Assembly (NCBI GenBank): GCA_963793005.1
Contig: CAWBYP010000002.1
Coordinates: forward strand, 2,046,001-2,110,000
Length of the DNA stretch: 64,000 nt
Reading direction: 5' to 3'
Source: RPQJ01 sp963793005
GTDB taxonomy: Bacteria > Pseudomonadota > Gammaproteobacteria > Steroidobacterales > Steroidobacteraceae
Below, in pieces: positions 17,122-26,954 of this stretch. Below the pieces are notes generated by a model. That model was not told the DNA's origin. It ran no database searches and saw nothing but the letters and a program-made list of their open reading frames with translations. Both the position numbers and the translations under genes were made by a program. Position 1 is the stretch's first letter; every line of letters starts with the position of its first letter.

Positions 17122-17745
17122 TCATTCGTCGCCGCGTTCGACCGCAAGCACCATGCGCACCAGGTGTGCGAGCGAATGCGCCTCCATCTTCTCCATCACG
17201 CGCGCGCGATGAATTTCGACCGTGCGCTGGCTCAGGTTGAGGTCGCCCGCGATGACCTTGTTCGCCTTGCCTGCCACGACCAGGTCGAGGACCTCGCGCT
17301 CGCGCGGTGTAAGCGACTCCAGGCGCTTCCGGATCATGTTGCGTTCCGCCAGCATCCGCCGGCTGCCAGCGTCCTTGTCGAGCGCCTGGTTGATGCGATC
17401 CAGCAGGTCCTGGTCGCGGAAAGGCTTCTGGATGAAGTCCACGGCGCCGGCCTGCATGGCCTCGACTGCCATCGGCACGTCGCCGTGCCCGGTGATGAAG
17501 ATGATGGGCAGGATCGAATGCCGCTCGTTCAGCTTGACCTGCAGCTCGAGGCCGCTCATCCCCGGCATGCGGATGTCCAGCACCAGGCAGCCAGGCCGGT
17601 CATCGCGGTCCGCGTCGAGGAATTCCTGTCCCGACTCGAATACCTCGACGGGAAGCCCGACGGACTTCAGCAGCATCCGCAACGAGTCGCGCACCGCCGC
17701 GTCGTCGTCTACTACGAATACCGCAGGCTTGGTTTCCTTGATCAC
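17122..17745 (-). CDS. FixJ-family response regulator (receiver plus LuxR-type HTH)
   Basis: A 207-residue transcription factor. The receiver (1-120) has VVDDD, phosphoacceptor D57 in LVLDIRMPGMSG and K107 in IQKPF. A LuxR-type helix-turn-helix follows (LTPREREVLDLVVAGKANK through TVEIHRARVMEKM). It starts with GTG at 17745, 3 bases after the stop of the histidine kinase, which is its evident partner. Targets are unknown; the cbb3 oxidase operon nearby is an obvious candidate by analogy with FixLJ. Confidence 0.92.
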   Translation of the reverse strand: MIKETKPAVFVVDDDAAVRDSLRMLLKSVGLPVEVFESGQEFLDADRDDRPGCLVLDIRMPGMSGLELQVKLNERHSILPIIFITGHGDVPMAVEAMQAGAVDFIQKPFRDQDLLDRINQALDKDAGSRRMLAERNMIRKRLESLTPREREVLDLVVAGKANKVIAGDLNLSQRTVEIHRARVMEKMEAHSLAHLVRMVLAVERGDE

Positions 17746-17748
17746 AGG

Positions 17749-19311
17749 TCATTCCTCTTTCGTTGTCGAAGCCGCCGGCAGCGTGAAATGAAAGCACACG
17801 CCGAATGGCCTGTTCGAAGTTTGCCACAGGCGCCCGCCGTGGGCGCGGATGATGGAGTGGCTGATGGCCAGTCCGAGCCCTGTGCCGCTTGCTTTTGTCG
17901 TGAAGAAGGGGTTGAAGAGGTGTTCTTCCGCGCCGGGCGCCAGGCCGCATCCCTGGTCGGCGACCGTGATCTGGACCCGGCCGTCTTCAGCGCCGCAGGC
18001 CTTCAGGATGATCTCACGGCGGGCCTCCGGGCACTCGGCCATGGCGTCGATGGAGTTGCGAACCAGGTTCAGCACCACTTGCTGCAACTGGATCGCGTCG
18101 GCGTGAACGCCTGGCAGGTCCTTGTCCACGTCGAGCTGCAGGCGGACGTTGTGCAGCCGCGCATCGGTCTCGGCCAGCGTGCGAAGGTCCTCGAGCAGGC
18201 GCTCGCAGTTCACCCACTCACGCTTGACCTCGCGGTTCTTCACGAAGTTGCGCAGCCTGCGGATCACCTCGCCGGCGCGCAGTGCCTGTGCGTTGACGTG
18301 CTCGAGCGCGGTAATGATGTCCGGGATGTCTGGCTCGGCCTGGCGCAGCAGACGCTGGCAGGCCTGTGAATAGGTCGCGATGGCGGACAGCGGCTGGTTG
18401 ATTTCGTGGGCAAGGCCGGCCGCCATCTCGCCCATGGTGGACAGCCTGCTGAAATGAGTCAGGCGCTCCTGCAACTGCCGCGCTTCGTCCTCCGCATGGT
18501 GGCGGTCGGTGATGTCGTGGACTGTCCCGATCTGCTTCACGACCCGGCCATCCTCGCCGCGCACTACCTGCGCAATGTGGTGCAGGTGCCGGGTGCGCCC
18601 GTCGCGGAGCACCACCCTGTACTCGATGTCCAGTGGCGCCTCGGAGTCATTCAGGCGACGAAACGCTTCCAGTACGCGCGCACGGTCGGCGGGGTGGACC
18701 CATCGTGCGAAGAATTCCTCGCGTGCCATCGTCGGACCGTCGACGGGCAGGTCCAGGATCCGGTAGAGCTGTGCAGAGTAATAGTCCGGTTCGGCGCTGC
18801 GCGGATGCAGGACGTAGTTGCCGAGATTCGCCAGCGCCTGGGCAAGCCGGAGTTCGGCCTCGCTGCGCCTCAGTTTCGCCTCGGCCTCCTTGCGACTGGT
18901 CAGGTCGCGTATGAAGCCGACATATCTTGGCGGCTCGGCTTCGAGGATCCTGCCAACCGCGAGTTCGCAGGGGAATGTCGTGCCGTCCTTGCGCATCGAG
19001 ACGATCTCGCGACCGACACCGATGATGCGCGTAACCCTGGTCTTGTCGTAGCGCTCGAGGTAGTCGTCATGCTCGCTGTGGAACGGCTCCGGCATCAGCA
19101 GCTTGACGTTGTGACCGATCACCTCTTCCGCCGGGTAGCCGAACATGCGCTCCGCCGCCAGGCTGAATTCCTGGACGATCCCGCGGTGATCGATAACGAT
19201 GATCGCGTCGACCGCTGCGTCGAGCAGCGCACGGAATTCCAGGTCGTTGTGTGCCGTGGCACGTCGCGCGCCGGTATTCGGGACTTTTGGCGGAGAGTTC
19301 TGGTGGTTCAT
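17749..19311 (-). CDS. FixL-like PAS-PAS sensor histidine kinase
   Basis: A 520-residue kinase without clear membrane segments, so probably cytoplasmic. PAS1 (about 22-140) closely resembles the FixL sensor: GHNVKLLMPEPFHSEHDDYL, IIGVGREIV, KDGTTFPCELAVG, VGFIRDLT. PAS2 spans about 150-270. The HisKA box has H302 in GLAHEINQPLSAIATYSQ; the ATPase has LNLVRNSIDAM and GTGLGLAISHSI. In FixL the haem-ligating His precedes IIG.GR; from memory of that alignment, Arg95 occupies the place here, so haem-based oxygen sensing is doubtful. The cognate regulator gene follows 3 bases downstream. Confidence 0.9.
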   Translation of the reverse strand: MNHQNSPPKVPNTGARRATAHNDLEFRALLDAAVDAIIVIDHRGIVQEFSLAAERMFGYPAEEVIGHNVKLLMPEPFHSEHDDYLERYDKTRVTRIIGVGREIVSMRKDGTTFPCELAVGRILEAEPPRYVGFIRDLTSRKEAEAKLRRSEAELRLAQALANLGNYVLHPRSAEPDYYSAQLYRILDLPVDGPTMAREEFFARWVHPADRARVLEAFRRLNDSEAPLDIEYRVVLRDGRTRHLHHIAQVVRGEDGRVVKQIGTVHDITDRHHAEDEARQLQERLTHFSRLSTMGEMAAGLAHEINQPLSAIATYSQACQRLLRQAEPDIPDIITALEHVNAQALRAGEVIRRLRNFVKNREVKREWVNCERLLEDLRTLAETDARLHNVRLQLDVDKDLPGVHADAIQLQQVVLNLVRNSIDAMAECPEARREIILKACGAEDGRVQITVADQGCGLAPGAEEHLFNPFFTTKASGTGLGLAISHSIIRAHGGRLWQTSNRPFGVCFHFTLPAASTTKEE

Positions 19312-19363
19312 TGGCTGGACTGAGTCTGGTCGTGCAATCGTAAGTGAAGCCGACGCGCCGAAC

Positions 19364-19405
19364 TAGGTATTACAGGAGAGCAGCTAGGCATTACAGGAGA
19401 GCAGC
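19364..19405. repeat. Two tandem 21 bp repeats, candidate regulator sites
   Basis: Two head-to-tail copies (19364-19384 and 19385-19405) differ at one base; each begins TAGG(T/C)ATTACAGGAGAGC. They lie between the divergent kinase and hsp20 genes. A similar TTAGGTATAAG occurs on the minus strand at 17073-17083, upstream of the lone receiver gene. Two sites spaced two helical turns apart is a typical activator arrangement, so binding by the neighbouring FixJ-like regulator is a reasonable guess. Confidence 0.5.
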
Positions 19406-19512
19406 CACGCGCTGCCCCGGATTTTGCGCGCCGGCCGCAGGGTGGAAAATAGGACTGCGGCCCGACGGGCCCCGGCCGCTACTTACCTACCTGGTGGCCC
19501 GAGGAGGGAGCC

Positions 19513-19950
19513 ATGAGACTGACACGATGGGAGCCCTTCCGTGACGTGGACGAGATCTTCAAGGGCTTTACGCCGTTCCTCGGCCGAATGCCTGCGACCC
19601 GCCCGCTCGAGGGGATGACGGAGTTCATGCCGCTCGCGGACATCGTCGAACACGAGAAGGAATACCTGATCAAGATCGACCTGCCGGACGTGCCGAAGGA
19701 GGACGTCAAGGTCCTGTTCGACGACGGCGTGCTCACCGTGAAAGGCGAGCGCAAGGTCGAAAAGGAAGTGAAGGGCGAAAAAGCGCACCGTACCGAGAGG
19801 TATTTCGGTGCGTTCGAGCGCAATTTCGTGCTGCCGGACGAGATCGACCCGAAGTTGATCCGTGCGGAGGCGAAAGACGGCGTGCTGGTGGTCCACATGC
19901 CGAAGGTGGACATGCCGAAGAAGCGCCCGCTGGCGATTACGATCCAGTAG
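19513..19950 (+). CDS. Small heat-shock protein, Hsp20/alpha-crystallin family
   Basis: A 145-residue ATP-independent holdase. The alpha-crystallin domain runs from about residue 40 (MPLADIVEHEKEYLIKIDLP) to about 135, with VPKEDVKV, GVLTVKGER and the family mark AEAKDGVLVVHMPK. The C-terminal tail KRPLAITIQ carries the I-x-I anchor used in oligomer assembly. GAGGAGGGAGCC is a strong ribosome-binding site before ATG 19513. It is divergent from the FixL-like kinase and ends 14 bases inside the convergent TauE/SafE gene. Confidence 0.92.
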   Translation: MRLTRWEPFRDVDEIFKGFTPFLGRMPATRPLEGMTEFMPLADIVEHEKEYLIKIDLPDVPKEDVKVLFDDGVLTVKGERKVEKEVKGEKAHRTERYFGAFERNFVLPDEIDPKLIRAEAKDGVLVVHMPKVDMPKKRPLAITIQ

Positions 19951-20675
19951 CGCCGGCGTGATGGTGTGCGTGGGCCGCCGGGCCTGAAGTCAACTGGTGG
20001 ATGGCATACCCGCCCGTCCACAAGCCGAAAAGAAGCAGCAACAACCCGGCGACCCGCTTCAGCGACAGGTGTGTCGACAGCAGGCGGGCGACGCGGTCGA
20101 ACGCGAGGCCCGCCGTCGTCATCGACGGCAGCGTGCCGGCGCCGAACGCGAGCATCACGGCCGCGCCCAGCGGCGCGCTAGCGGACGTCGCGGCCAGTAG
20201 CAGCATGGAGTAGGTCATTCCGCAGGGCAGCCAGCCCCAGGCGAGGCCGAGCCCGATCGCTGCGCGCACGCCGCCGCTGGCCGCCCTGCCTGCCGGCCAT
20301 CGGCGCAATGCGACGCCACAGCCCGGATCCCGCGGCCTCCAGCGGGTCCAGCAGGCGCCAGCCAAAAAGCAGGCGGCCGGCTGCGGCCACCATGATCAGG
20401 CCCGACAGCACGCGGAACGCGACGGAGAGCGCTCGAACGTCGACCGCGCGCAGCAGGGCGCCTCCCAGCAGGCCGGCGATGGCTCCTGCCACGGCGTAGC
20501 TCGCGACGCGCGAGAGGTTGTACGCGAGCACGTTGGCGACGCGCGTGCCGGTGCTGGCTTCGCGATCGCGCATTGCTAGCGCTCCCGAGATGCCGCCGCA
20601 CATCGCGGCGCAGTGGCCGCTCGCGGCCAGGCCCGCGAGCAGCGCAGCGCCGAGGTTCAGTGTCGTCGTGTCCAT
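19937..20675 (-). CDS. TauE/SafE-like membrane protein at the end of the cco operon, one frameshift
   Basis: The N-terminal part, from ATG 20675 (MDTTTLNLGAALLAGLAASG), carries HCAAMCGG, typical of the SafE/UreH-like proteins that often accompany ccoGHIS. The C-terminal part (GLAWGWLPCGMTYSMLLLA ... HAHHHAGATGS) has the second CxxP-like helix and a His-rich tail that could bind metal. The two parts are in different frames; the shift is at about 20285-20305 near GCCGGCAGGCAGGGCGG. Together they give about 245 residues and six or more helices. The role is inferred to be metal or sulfur export linked to cbb3 oxidase assembly. One indel in an otherwise intact gene may be a consensus error. Confidence 0.75.
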
Positions 20676-20686
20676 CACTGCTCCAG

Positions 20687-20875
20687 TCACTCCGTTTCCG
20701 ATTGCCGCGATCCGGACCTGGGATCCTGCTTCGCGTCCTCGCCGTCCGACAGCACCGACCATCCAGGACTGTCGAGGTCGTCGAACTGGCCGCTGCCCAC
20801 TGCCCAGAAGAACGCCCAGAGCCCGAGGGCGACCAGCACCAGTCCGAGCGGAATGAGCAGGTAGACGATGTTCAT
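20687..20875 (-). CDS. ccoS: cbb3 oxidase maturation protein CcoS
   Basis: A 62-residue protein with one N-terminal membrane helix (MNIVYLLIPLGLVLVALGLW) followed by FFWAVGSGQFDDLDSPGW, the diagnostic CcoS motif. CcoS is needed for cofactor insertion into the cbb3 oxidase. ATG 20875 lies one base after the ccoI stop, so translation is coupled. The start is fixed by the family N-terminus; codons upstream belong to ccoI. Confidence 0.93.
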   Translation of the reverse strand: MNIVYLLIPLGLVLVALGLWAFFWAVGSGQFDDLDSPGWSVLSDGEDAKQDPRSGSRQSETE

Positions 20876-20876
20876 C

Positions 20877-23336
20877 TCACGCCGCCTCTGCCGGTACCCG
20901 CAACGTCCAGCCGGGGTCGCGTCCCTGTCCCGCGCCGCGTGAAAGCCGCATGGCATTCAACACCACGACGACCGAGCTTACCGACATGCCGATCGCCGCG
21001 AGCCACGGCGGAACGAAGCCGAACGCCGCCAGCGGCAGTGCCGCGACGTTGTACCCGATCGCCCAGGTTAGGTTCTGCCGGATGATTCGCTGCGTGCGTC
21101 GTGCGACGTCCACCGCATGCGGGATTTCATCCAGCGAATCACGCACCAGGATCAGGTCGGCACTGGTCTGGGCCAGCGCCGAGCCGCGCCCCATCGCAAT
21201 TGAGACGTCTGCGCCGCGCAACAGCGGCGCGTCGTTGATGCCGTCGCCGATCGCGGCGACCACGGCGCCGGTCGCCTGCAGTTCCTTGACGCGCGCGAGC
21301 TTGCGGCCCGGATCGAGTCGCGACGCCGAGCGTCCGACGCCGCACAGCGCCGCGATCCGCGACACCGCGTCCTCGTCGTCGCCACTGACGATCTCGGATT
21401 CGATACCGAGGCGGCGCAGGTCCGCGACGCACCCGGCAGCCTCCGGGCGCAGCTGGTCGGTGAGCCGGAAGGCCGCGAGCAGTCCGCCGGAGTCGCCCAG
21501 GCAGACCCAGCTCTCGCCGTCCACGCCTGCCATTGCCGCGTTCGCAGGTGCGAGCCCTGTCGCGAACGATGGACGACCGATGCGCAGCCTTCGATCCCCG
21601 ACCGTCCCCTCGATGCCGAGCCCGGCATGGACCTCGACCGCGCTGGCCTCGGTCGTCGCCACGCCCGGATCGATAAACGCGCGGGCTATCGGGTGCTCGG
21701 ACATGCGCTCCAGTGCAGCCGCCATCTCGAGGCACTGGGCCTCCGTATGGCCCGCGAGCGGGCGAATCTCTTCGACGCGGATCAGGCCGCGGGTCAGTGT
21801 CCCGGTCTTGTCCCAGAGCACGCGATCCGCCCTGGCAAGCGTTTCGAGTGCATCGGAGTGCGCCACAAGCACTCCTCGCCTCGCCAGCCCCGCGGTGGCC
21901 GCGGCGATGGCCGCCGGCGTGGCAAGCGAGAGCGCGCAGGGACAGGTCGCGACCAGTACCGCCAGCGTGGCCGGGAACGCGCGCGATGGGTCGACGAACC
22001 ACCAGACGACGAAAACCACTGCCGCACCAACCAGGATCCGGCCGAGGAACCATGCTGCTGCCCGGTCGGCCGCCCGCGCCACGCGCGGCCGGTCTGCCTG
22101 CGCGCGCTCCAGCAGCGCGACGATGCCGGCCAGCACCGTGCGGTCTGCGACCGCGGAGACCCTCACCCTGAGCGGTGCGCCCAGGTTCTGCGTCCCCGCG
22201 TGCACCGGCGCGCCGGCGTCTTTCGCGACCGCGGTGGATTCGCCGGTCAGCATGGACTCATCCACGCGCCCAGTGCCATCTGCGACTACGCCGTCCGCGG
22301 CAAACACCTCGCCGGTCCGGACCAGCAGTTCGTCGCCCTGTTCCAGCTCGGCGGCCTGGACGTCCTCGACCCTGCCATCGCGCAGGCGCCGCGCCGTGAC
22401 CGGCGCCAGGCGGGCGAGCGCGTCCGCCACGCTGCCGGAGCGGTGGCGCGCGACCATCTCGACGTAGCGACCGAGCGAAAGAAAGAACACGAACATGGTC
22501 ACCGAGTCGAAATACACGTCGCCGTGCCCGGTGAGCGCATTCCAGACGCTCGCGACGAAGGCGAGCACGATGGCGATGCTGACGGGCACGTCCATGCTGA
22601 TGCCCCGCGCCCGCAGCGCCTGCCACGCACCGACGTAGAACGGCCAGCCCGCATAGAGCGCGACCGGCACCGAGACCAGCATGCTCACCAGCCGCAGAAG
22701 TTCACGTATGCCGGCATCCATGCCGGACGTGTGCGCGATGTACAGCGGCACCGCGAACATCATCACCTGCATCATTCCGAAGCCCGCCACTGCGAGCCGC
22801 TTCAGTGCGGTGCGGCGCTCGAGGACGGCCAGCTGGCCGGCCGCGTCGCCGGCCAGCGGGTGCGGGCGCAGCCCCACGTGTTCGAGCACGCGCAGCAGGT
22901 CGCCGAGGCTGGCGATTTCAGGGTCCCAGGTCAGCCTGGCGCGGGCCGTCGCGGGATTCACGCTCACGTCGCGCAGGCCGCGTTGCTGGCGCAGGGCCTT
23001 GTCCGCGAGCCAGCTGCAGGCCGAGCAGCGCAGCCCCTCGAGCAGCACCGTCATGGACCTGGCCCCGCCCGGCTCGGCGGTGGTCAGTCGCTCGACCAGC
23101 TCCGGGCGGTCGTAAGCAGACCAGCGGTCGGGTCGCGGAGTCTCGTCGGCGCGCGCGGCAGCGGCATCACGGTAGCGGTAGTAGTCGCCGAGTCCGGCCC
23201 CGGCGATGAATTCGGCGACGGCCCTGCAGCCGTGGCAGCAGACTGGCTCGTCACGCCCATCTATCCGCGCGTGGATCACGATGCCGGCGGGAACTGGCTC
23301 GCTGCAGTGGAAACAGGCCGGACCCGCCGGGGTCAT
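20877..23336 (-). CDS. ccoI: Copper-translocating P-type ATPase for cbb3 oxidase assembly
   Basis: An 819-residue P1B ATPase. Order: N-terminal Cys-rich segment (CFHCSEPV; CCHGC), a heavy-metal-associated domain with CSACS, eight predicted membrane helices with TCPCALSLA, phosphorylation motif DKTGTLTRG, and ATP-hinge GDGINDAP. It exports copper to the periplasm for the CcoN active site. It overlaps ccoH by 4 bases (ATGA) and is followed one base later by ccoS. The N-terminal double CxxC segment is the usual mark of FixI/CcoI within copper ATPases. Confidence 0.95.
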   Translation of the reverse strand: MTPAGPACFHCSEPVPAGIVIHARIDGRDEPVCCHGCRAVAEFIAGAGLGDYYRYRDAAAARADETPRPDRWSAYDRPELVERLTTAEPGGARSMTVLLEGLRCSACSWLADKALRQQRGLRDVSVNPATARARLTWDPEIASLGDLLRVLEHVGLRPHPLAGDAAGQLAVLERRTALKRLAVAGFGMMQVMMFAVPLYIAHTSGMDAGIRELLRLVSMLVSVPVALYAGWPFYVGAWQALRARGISMDVPVSIAIVLAFVASVWNALTGHGDVYFDSVTMFVFFLSLGRYVEMVARHRSGSVADALARLAPVTARRLRDGRVEDVQAAELEQGDELLVRTGEVFAADGVVADGTGRVDESMLTGESTAVAKDAGAPVHAGTQNLGAPLRVRVSAVADRTVLAGIVALLERAQADRPRVARAADRAAAWFLGRILVGAAVVFVVWWFVDPSRAFPATLAVLVATCPCALSLATPAAIAAATAGLARRGVLVAHSDALETLARADRVLWDKTGTLTRGLIRVEEIRPLAGHTEAQCLEMAAALERMSEHPIARAFIDPGVATTEASAVEVHAGLGIEGTVGDRRLRIGRPSFATGLAPANAAMAGVDGESWVCLGDSGGLLAAFRLTDQLRPEAAGCVADLRRLGIESEIVSGDDEDAVSRIAALCGVGRSASRLDPGRKLARVKELQATGAVVAAIGDGINDAPLLRGADVSIAMGRGSALAQTSADLILVRDSLDEIPHAVDVARRTQRIIRQNLTWAIGYNVAALPLAAFGFVPPWLAAIGMSVSSVVVVLNAMRLSRGAGQGRDPGWTLRVPAEAA

Positions 23337-23533
23337 GGCGCCTGGTCGGAGTCGGTCTCACCGCATCTCATGGTCACGCCGTCCTGCACGCAGTCCTGGC
23401 TCACCAGGGTCTCCGGCCGCGTCACCGCGAGGTAGTAGGTCACGGCGCCGCCCACCACGGAGAGCGCAGGCGGCAGCATCAGCAGCCAGGGCCAGAGCTG
23501 TCGGTACCAGGGTCGGGGCGTGGGAGCGTTCAT
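23333..23533 (-). CDS. ccoH: Short CcoH/FixH-like membrane protein
   Basis: A 66-residue protein with one membrane helix (WYRQLWPWLLMLPPALSVVGG) and a short periplasmic tail with two Cys (SQDCVQDGVTMRCGE). It sits exactly where ccoH lies, between ccoG and ccoI, but classical FixH/CcoH is about 160 residues and has a periplasmic domain that is missing here. ATG 23533 is chosen for the W-rich helix start. It overlaps ccoI by 4 bases. Identity as CcoH rests mainly on position. Confidence 0.72.
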   Translation of the reverse strand: MNAPTPRPWYRQLWPWLLMLPPALSVVGGAVTYYLAVTRPETLVSQDCVQDGVTMRCGETDSDQAP

Positions 23534-23546
23534 GGCTGGCAGCGTA

Positions 23547-24925
<1,379 letters not shown>

Positions 24926-24929
<4 letters not shown>

Positions 24930-25255
24930 CCGTCGCTCCGGTTCCCGCCGTCGGCCTGGTCCTGGTCAGGTGGTTCGGGGTGCGCGGTCCGGACGAGATA
25001 CAGGCTGAGCAGGCTCGAGAGCGTGGACACCAGCCAGAAGAAAAAGAATCCGACGGCGTAGCCGGTCATGCGCGTAGCGAAGCCGGGCGGCGGGAAGTCG
25101 TCGTTGCCGATCAGCAGCGGGTCCAGGAACGCGAAGCAGATCATCGTGGCGACGCTGGCCGTGATGAATGATGGCCAGAGCACGATGGCCACGTCCTGCC
25201 CGAGGCGTGGCCATCGCAGCTTGCCCGAGTACTCCGAGCGATGGGATCCGAACAC
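24926..25255 (-). CDS. Small membrane protein between ccoP and ccoG
   Basis: About 109 residues if started at GTG 25255 (VFGSHRSEYSGKLRWPR). Two hydrophobic helices (IVLWPSFITASVATMICFAF and VGFFFFWLVSTLSSLLSLYL) are separated by a Pro-rich loop, and the tail is acidic and polar. I do not recognise the family. It lies in tight frame between ccoP (ending 25263) and ccoG (4-base overlap), so it is part of the oxidase operon and may help assembly. Longer starts would run through the ccoP gene and are unlikely. Confidence 0.7.
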
Positions 25256-25262
25256 GGTCAGC

Positions 25263-26165
25263 TCAATTGCCGGTCCCGGCCAGCTGGATCGCATAGGCCG
25301 CCAGCAACCGAACACGCTCCGGGCCGAGGCGCTCGCCGAACGCCGGCATCTGGCCATTGCGACCGTTCTCCAGCGTCTGCTGCAGCGTTGCAGCGTTACC
25401 GCCATATAGCCAGATGTCGTCTGTCAGGTTGGGGGCGCCGAGGATCGGATTGCCCATGCCGTCGAAGCCGTGACAGGCCGCGCAGTTGGTCTCGAACACG
25501 GTCTGTCCGGCCAGCGCCAGCGTCGTGTCTGCCTGCTGGCCGCTCAACTGCTGTACGTATGCCACGGCCTGGTCGACACCCTCTGCGCCCAGCACCGCGC
25601 CCCACGGCGGCATCACGGCCATGCGCCCGGCCGCGATCGTCTGGACGACCGTATCGGGATCGTCACCCCACTGCCAGTTGGAATCCGCCAGGTTCGGGAA
25701 GCCCGTCGCGCCGCCGCCGTCCGAGCCGTGGCACTGCGCGCAGTTCACCTGGAACAGGTTGCGCGCGGTGGACATCGCTTTCGGGTCGGCTGCGAGCTGG
25801 GGAATGGTCATGGTGGCGAACGGTGCGAGGTAGGCCGCTGCCTTGGCCTCGGCCGCAGCCTTCTCCTGCTCGTACTGGCCGTTCTGGGTCCAGCCCATGG
25901 TGCCCTTGAACGTGCCGAGTCCCGGGTACAGCACCAGGTAGACGAGGCCGAAGGCCACGGTGAGATAGAACAGCCACAGCCACCAGCGCGGCAGCGGGTT
26001 GTTGTACTCGCGCAGGTCCTTGTCCCATACGTGCCCGGTGTCGGCGCCGCCGCCGATCTTTTCTCCGGCCGCCTTGGGCTTGGAAGTCCACCTCAGCAGC
26101 CACAGGCAGCCGAAGATGTTGAGTAGCGTCACGAGGACGATGAACACGCTCCAACCGCTAGTCAT
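25263..26165 (-). CDS. ccoP: cbb3 oxidase dihaem cytochrome c subunit
   Basis: A 300-residue protein. The N-terminus has one helix, then the CcoP mark VWDKDLREYNNPLPRWW and a second helix. Two cytochrome c domains follow, with haem motifs NCAQCHG and NCAACHG and distal Met ligands in AVMPPWG and GQMPAFG. It passes electrons from soluble cytochromes to CcoO. ATG 26165 overlaps ccoQ by 4 bases. Confidence 0.96.
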   Translation of the reverse strand: MTSGWSVFIVLVTLLNIFGCLWLLRWTSKPKAAGEKIGGGADTGHVWDKDLREYNNPLPRWWLWLFYLTVAFGLVYLVLYPGLGTFKGTMGWTQNGQYEQEKAAAEAKAAAYLAPFATMTIPQLAADPKAMSTARNLFQVNCAQCHGSDGGGATGFPNLADSNWQWGDDPDTVVQTIAAGRMAVMPPWGAVLGAEGVDQAVAYVQQLSGQQADTTLALAGQTVFETNCAACHGFDGMGNPILGAPNLTDDIWLYGGNAATLQQTLENGRNGQMPAFGERLGPERVRLLAAYAIQLAGTGN

Positions 26166-26332
26166 GGGGTCTTGCTCCCTTGGTCCTTCCCGGGCGGATA
26201 TTCGTGGAACGGCAGATCGGCCATCTCCTTGAACTCCGCCTTGCGGCGCTTGCTGTATGCCCAGAATACGATTGCGACGAACGCCAGCATCATCGCCAGC
26301 GTCATCAGGCCGCGAATGGTGCCGATGCCCAT
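26162..26332 (-). CDS. ccoQ: cbb3 oxidase small subunit CcoQ
   Basis: A 56-residue protein: MGIGTIRGLMTLAMMLAFVA begins the single helix, followed by IVFWAYSKRRKAEFKEMADLP, the standard CcoQ pattern, and a polar tail. CcoQ stabilises the oxidase complex. It lies 3 bases after the ccoO stop and overlaps ccoP by 4 bases. Confidence 0.93.
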   Translation of the reverse strand: MGIGTIRGLMTLAMMLAFVAIVFWAYSKRRKAEFKEMADLPFHEYPPGKDQGSKTP

Positions 26333-26335
26333 GCC

Positions 26336-26944
26336 TCAGCCACCCGCGCTCAGGTTGATGCCGAGGCCCTGCAGGTAGGCGATCAGTGCATCAAGCTCGG
26401 TCTTGCCTTCCACCGCGGCAGGGGCCCCGGCGATGTCGTCATCGGTGTAGGGCACGCCTTCCATGCGCAGCACGCGCATCTTCTTCGCGACCAGCTCGCC
26501 GTCGACTGTTGCCTTCTCGAGCCACGGGTAGCGCGGCATGTTCGATTCCGGCACCACGTCGCGCGGGTTGAGCAGGTGCACGCGGTGCCAGTCGTCGGAG
26601 TAACGGGCGCCGACGCGCGCGAGGTCGGGCCCGGTGCGCTTCGAGCCGAACTGGAACGGATGGTCGTACACCGACTCGCCCGCGAGCGAATACGGCCCGT
26701 AGCGCTCGGTCTCGGAGCGGAACGGCCTGATCATCTGCGAATGGCAGTTGTAGCAACCCTCGCGGACGTACACGTCCCGACCCGCGAGCCTGAGCGCCTC
26801 GTAGGGCTTGATGCCCGGCGACGGCTGGTTGCTGACGCCCTGGAAGTAGAGCGGCACGATTTCCACCAGCCCGCCGAAGCTGATCGCGATCGCGATCAGC
26901 ACGCCCATCAGGCCGATTTTCTTTTCGATTGATTCGTGGTTCAT
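26336..26944 (-). CDS. ccoO: cbb3 oxidase monohaem cytochrome c subunit
   Basis: A 202-residue protein with one N-terminal helix and a periplasmic cytochrome c domain. The haem motif is GCYNCHSQMIRPFRSE; the axial Met is in ESNMPRYPWL. It carries electrons from CcoP to CcoN. ATG 26944 begins MNHESIEKKIGLMGV, typical of CcoO; an earlier ATG would only add ccoN-overlapping codons. Confidence 0.96.
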   Translation of the reverse strand: MNHESIEKKIGLMGVLIAIAISFGGLVEIVPLYFQGVSNQPSPGIKPYEALRLAGRDVYVREGCYNCHSQMIRPFRSETERYGPYSLAGESVYDHPFQFGSKRTGPDLARVGARYSDDWHRVHLLNPRDVVPESNMPRYPWLEKATVDGELVAKKMRVLRMEGVPYTDDDIAGAPAAVEGKTELDALIAYLQGLGINLSAGG

Positions 26945-26954
26945 GCGTGCTTCC

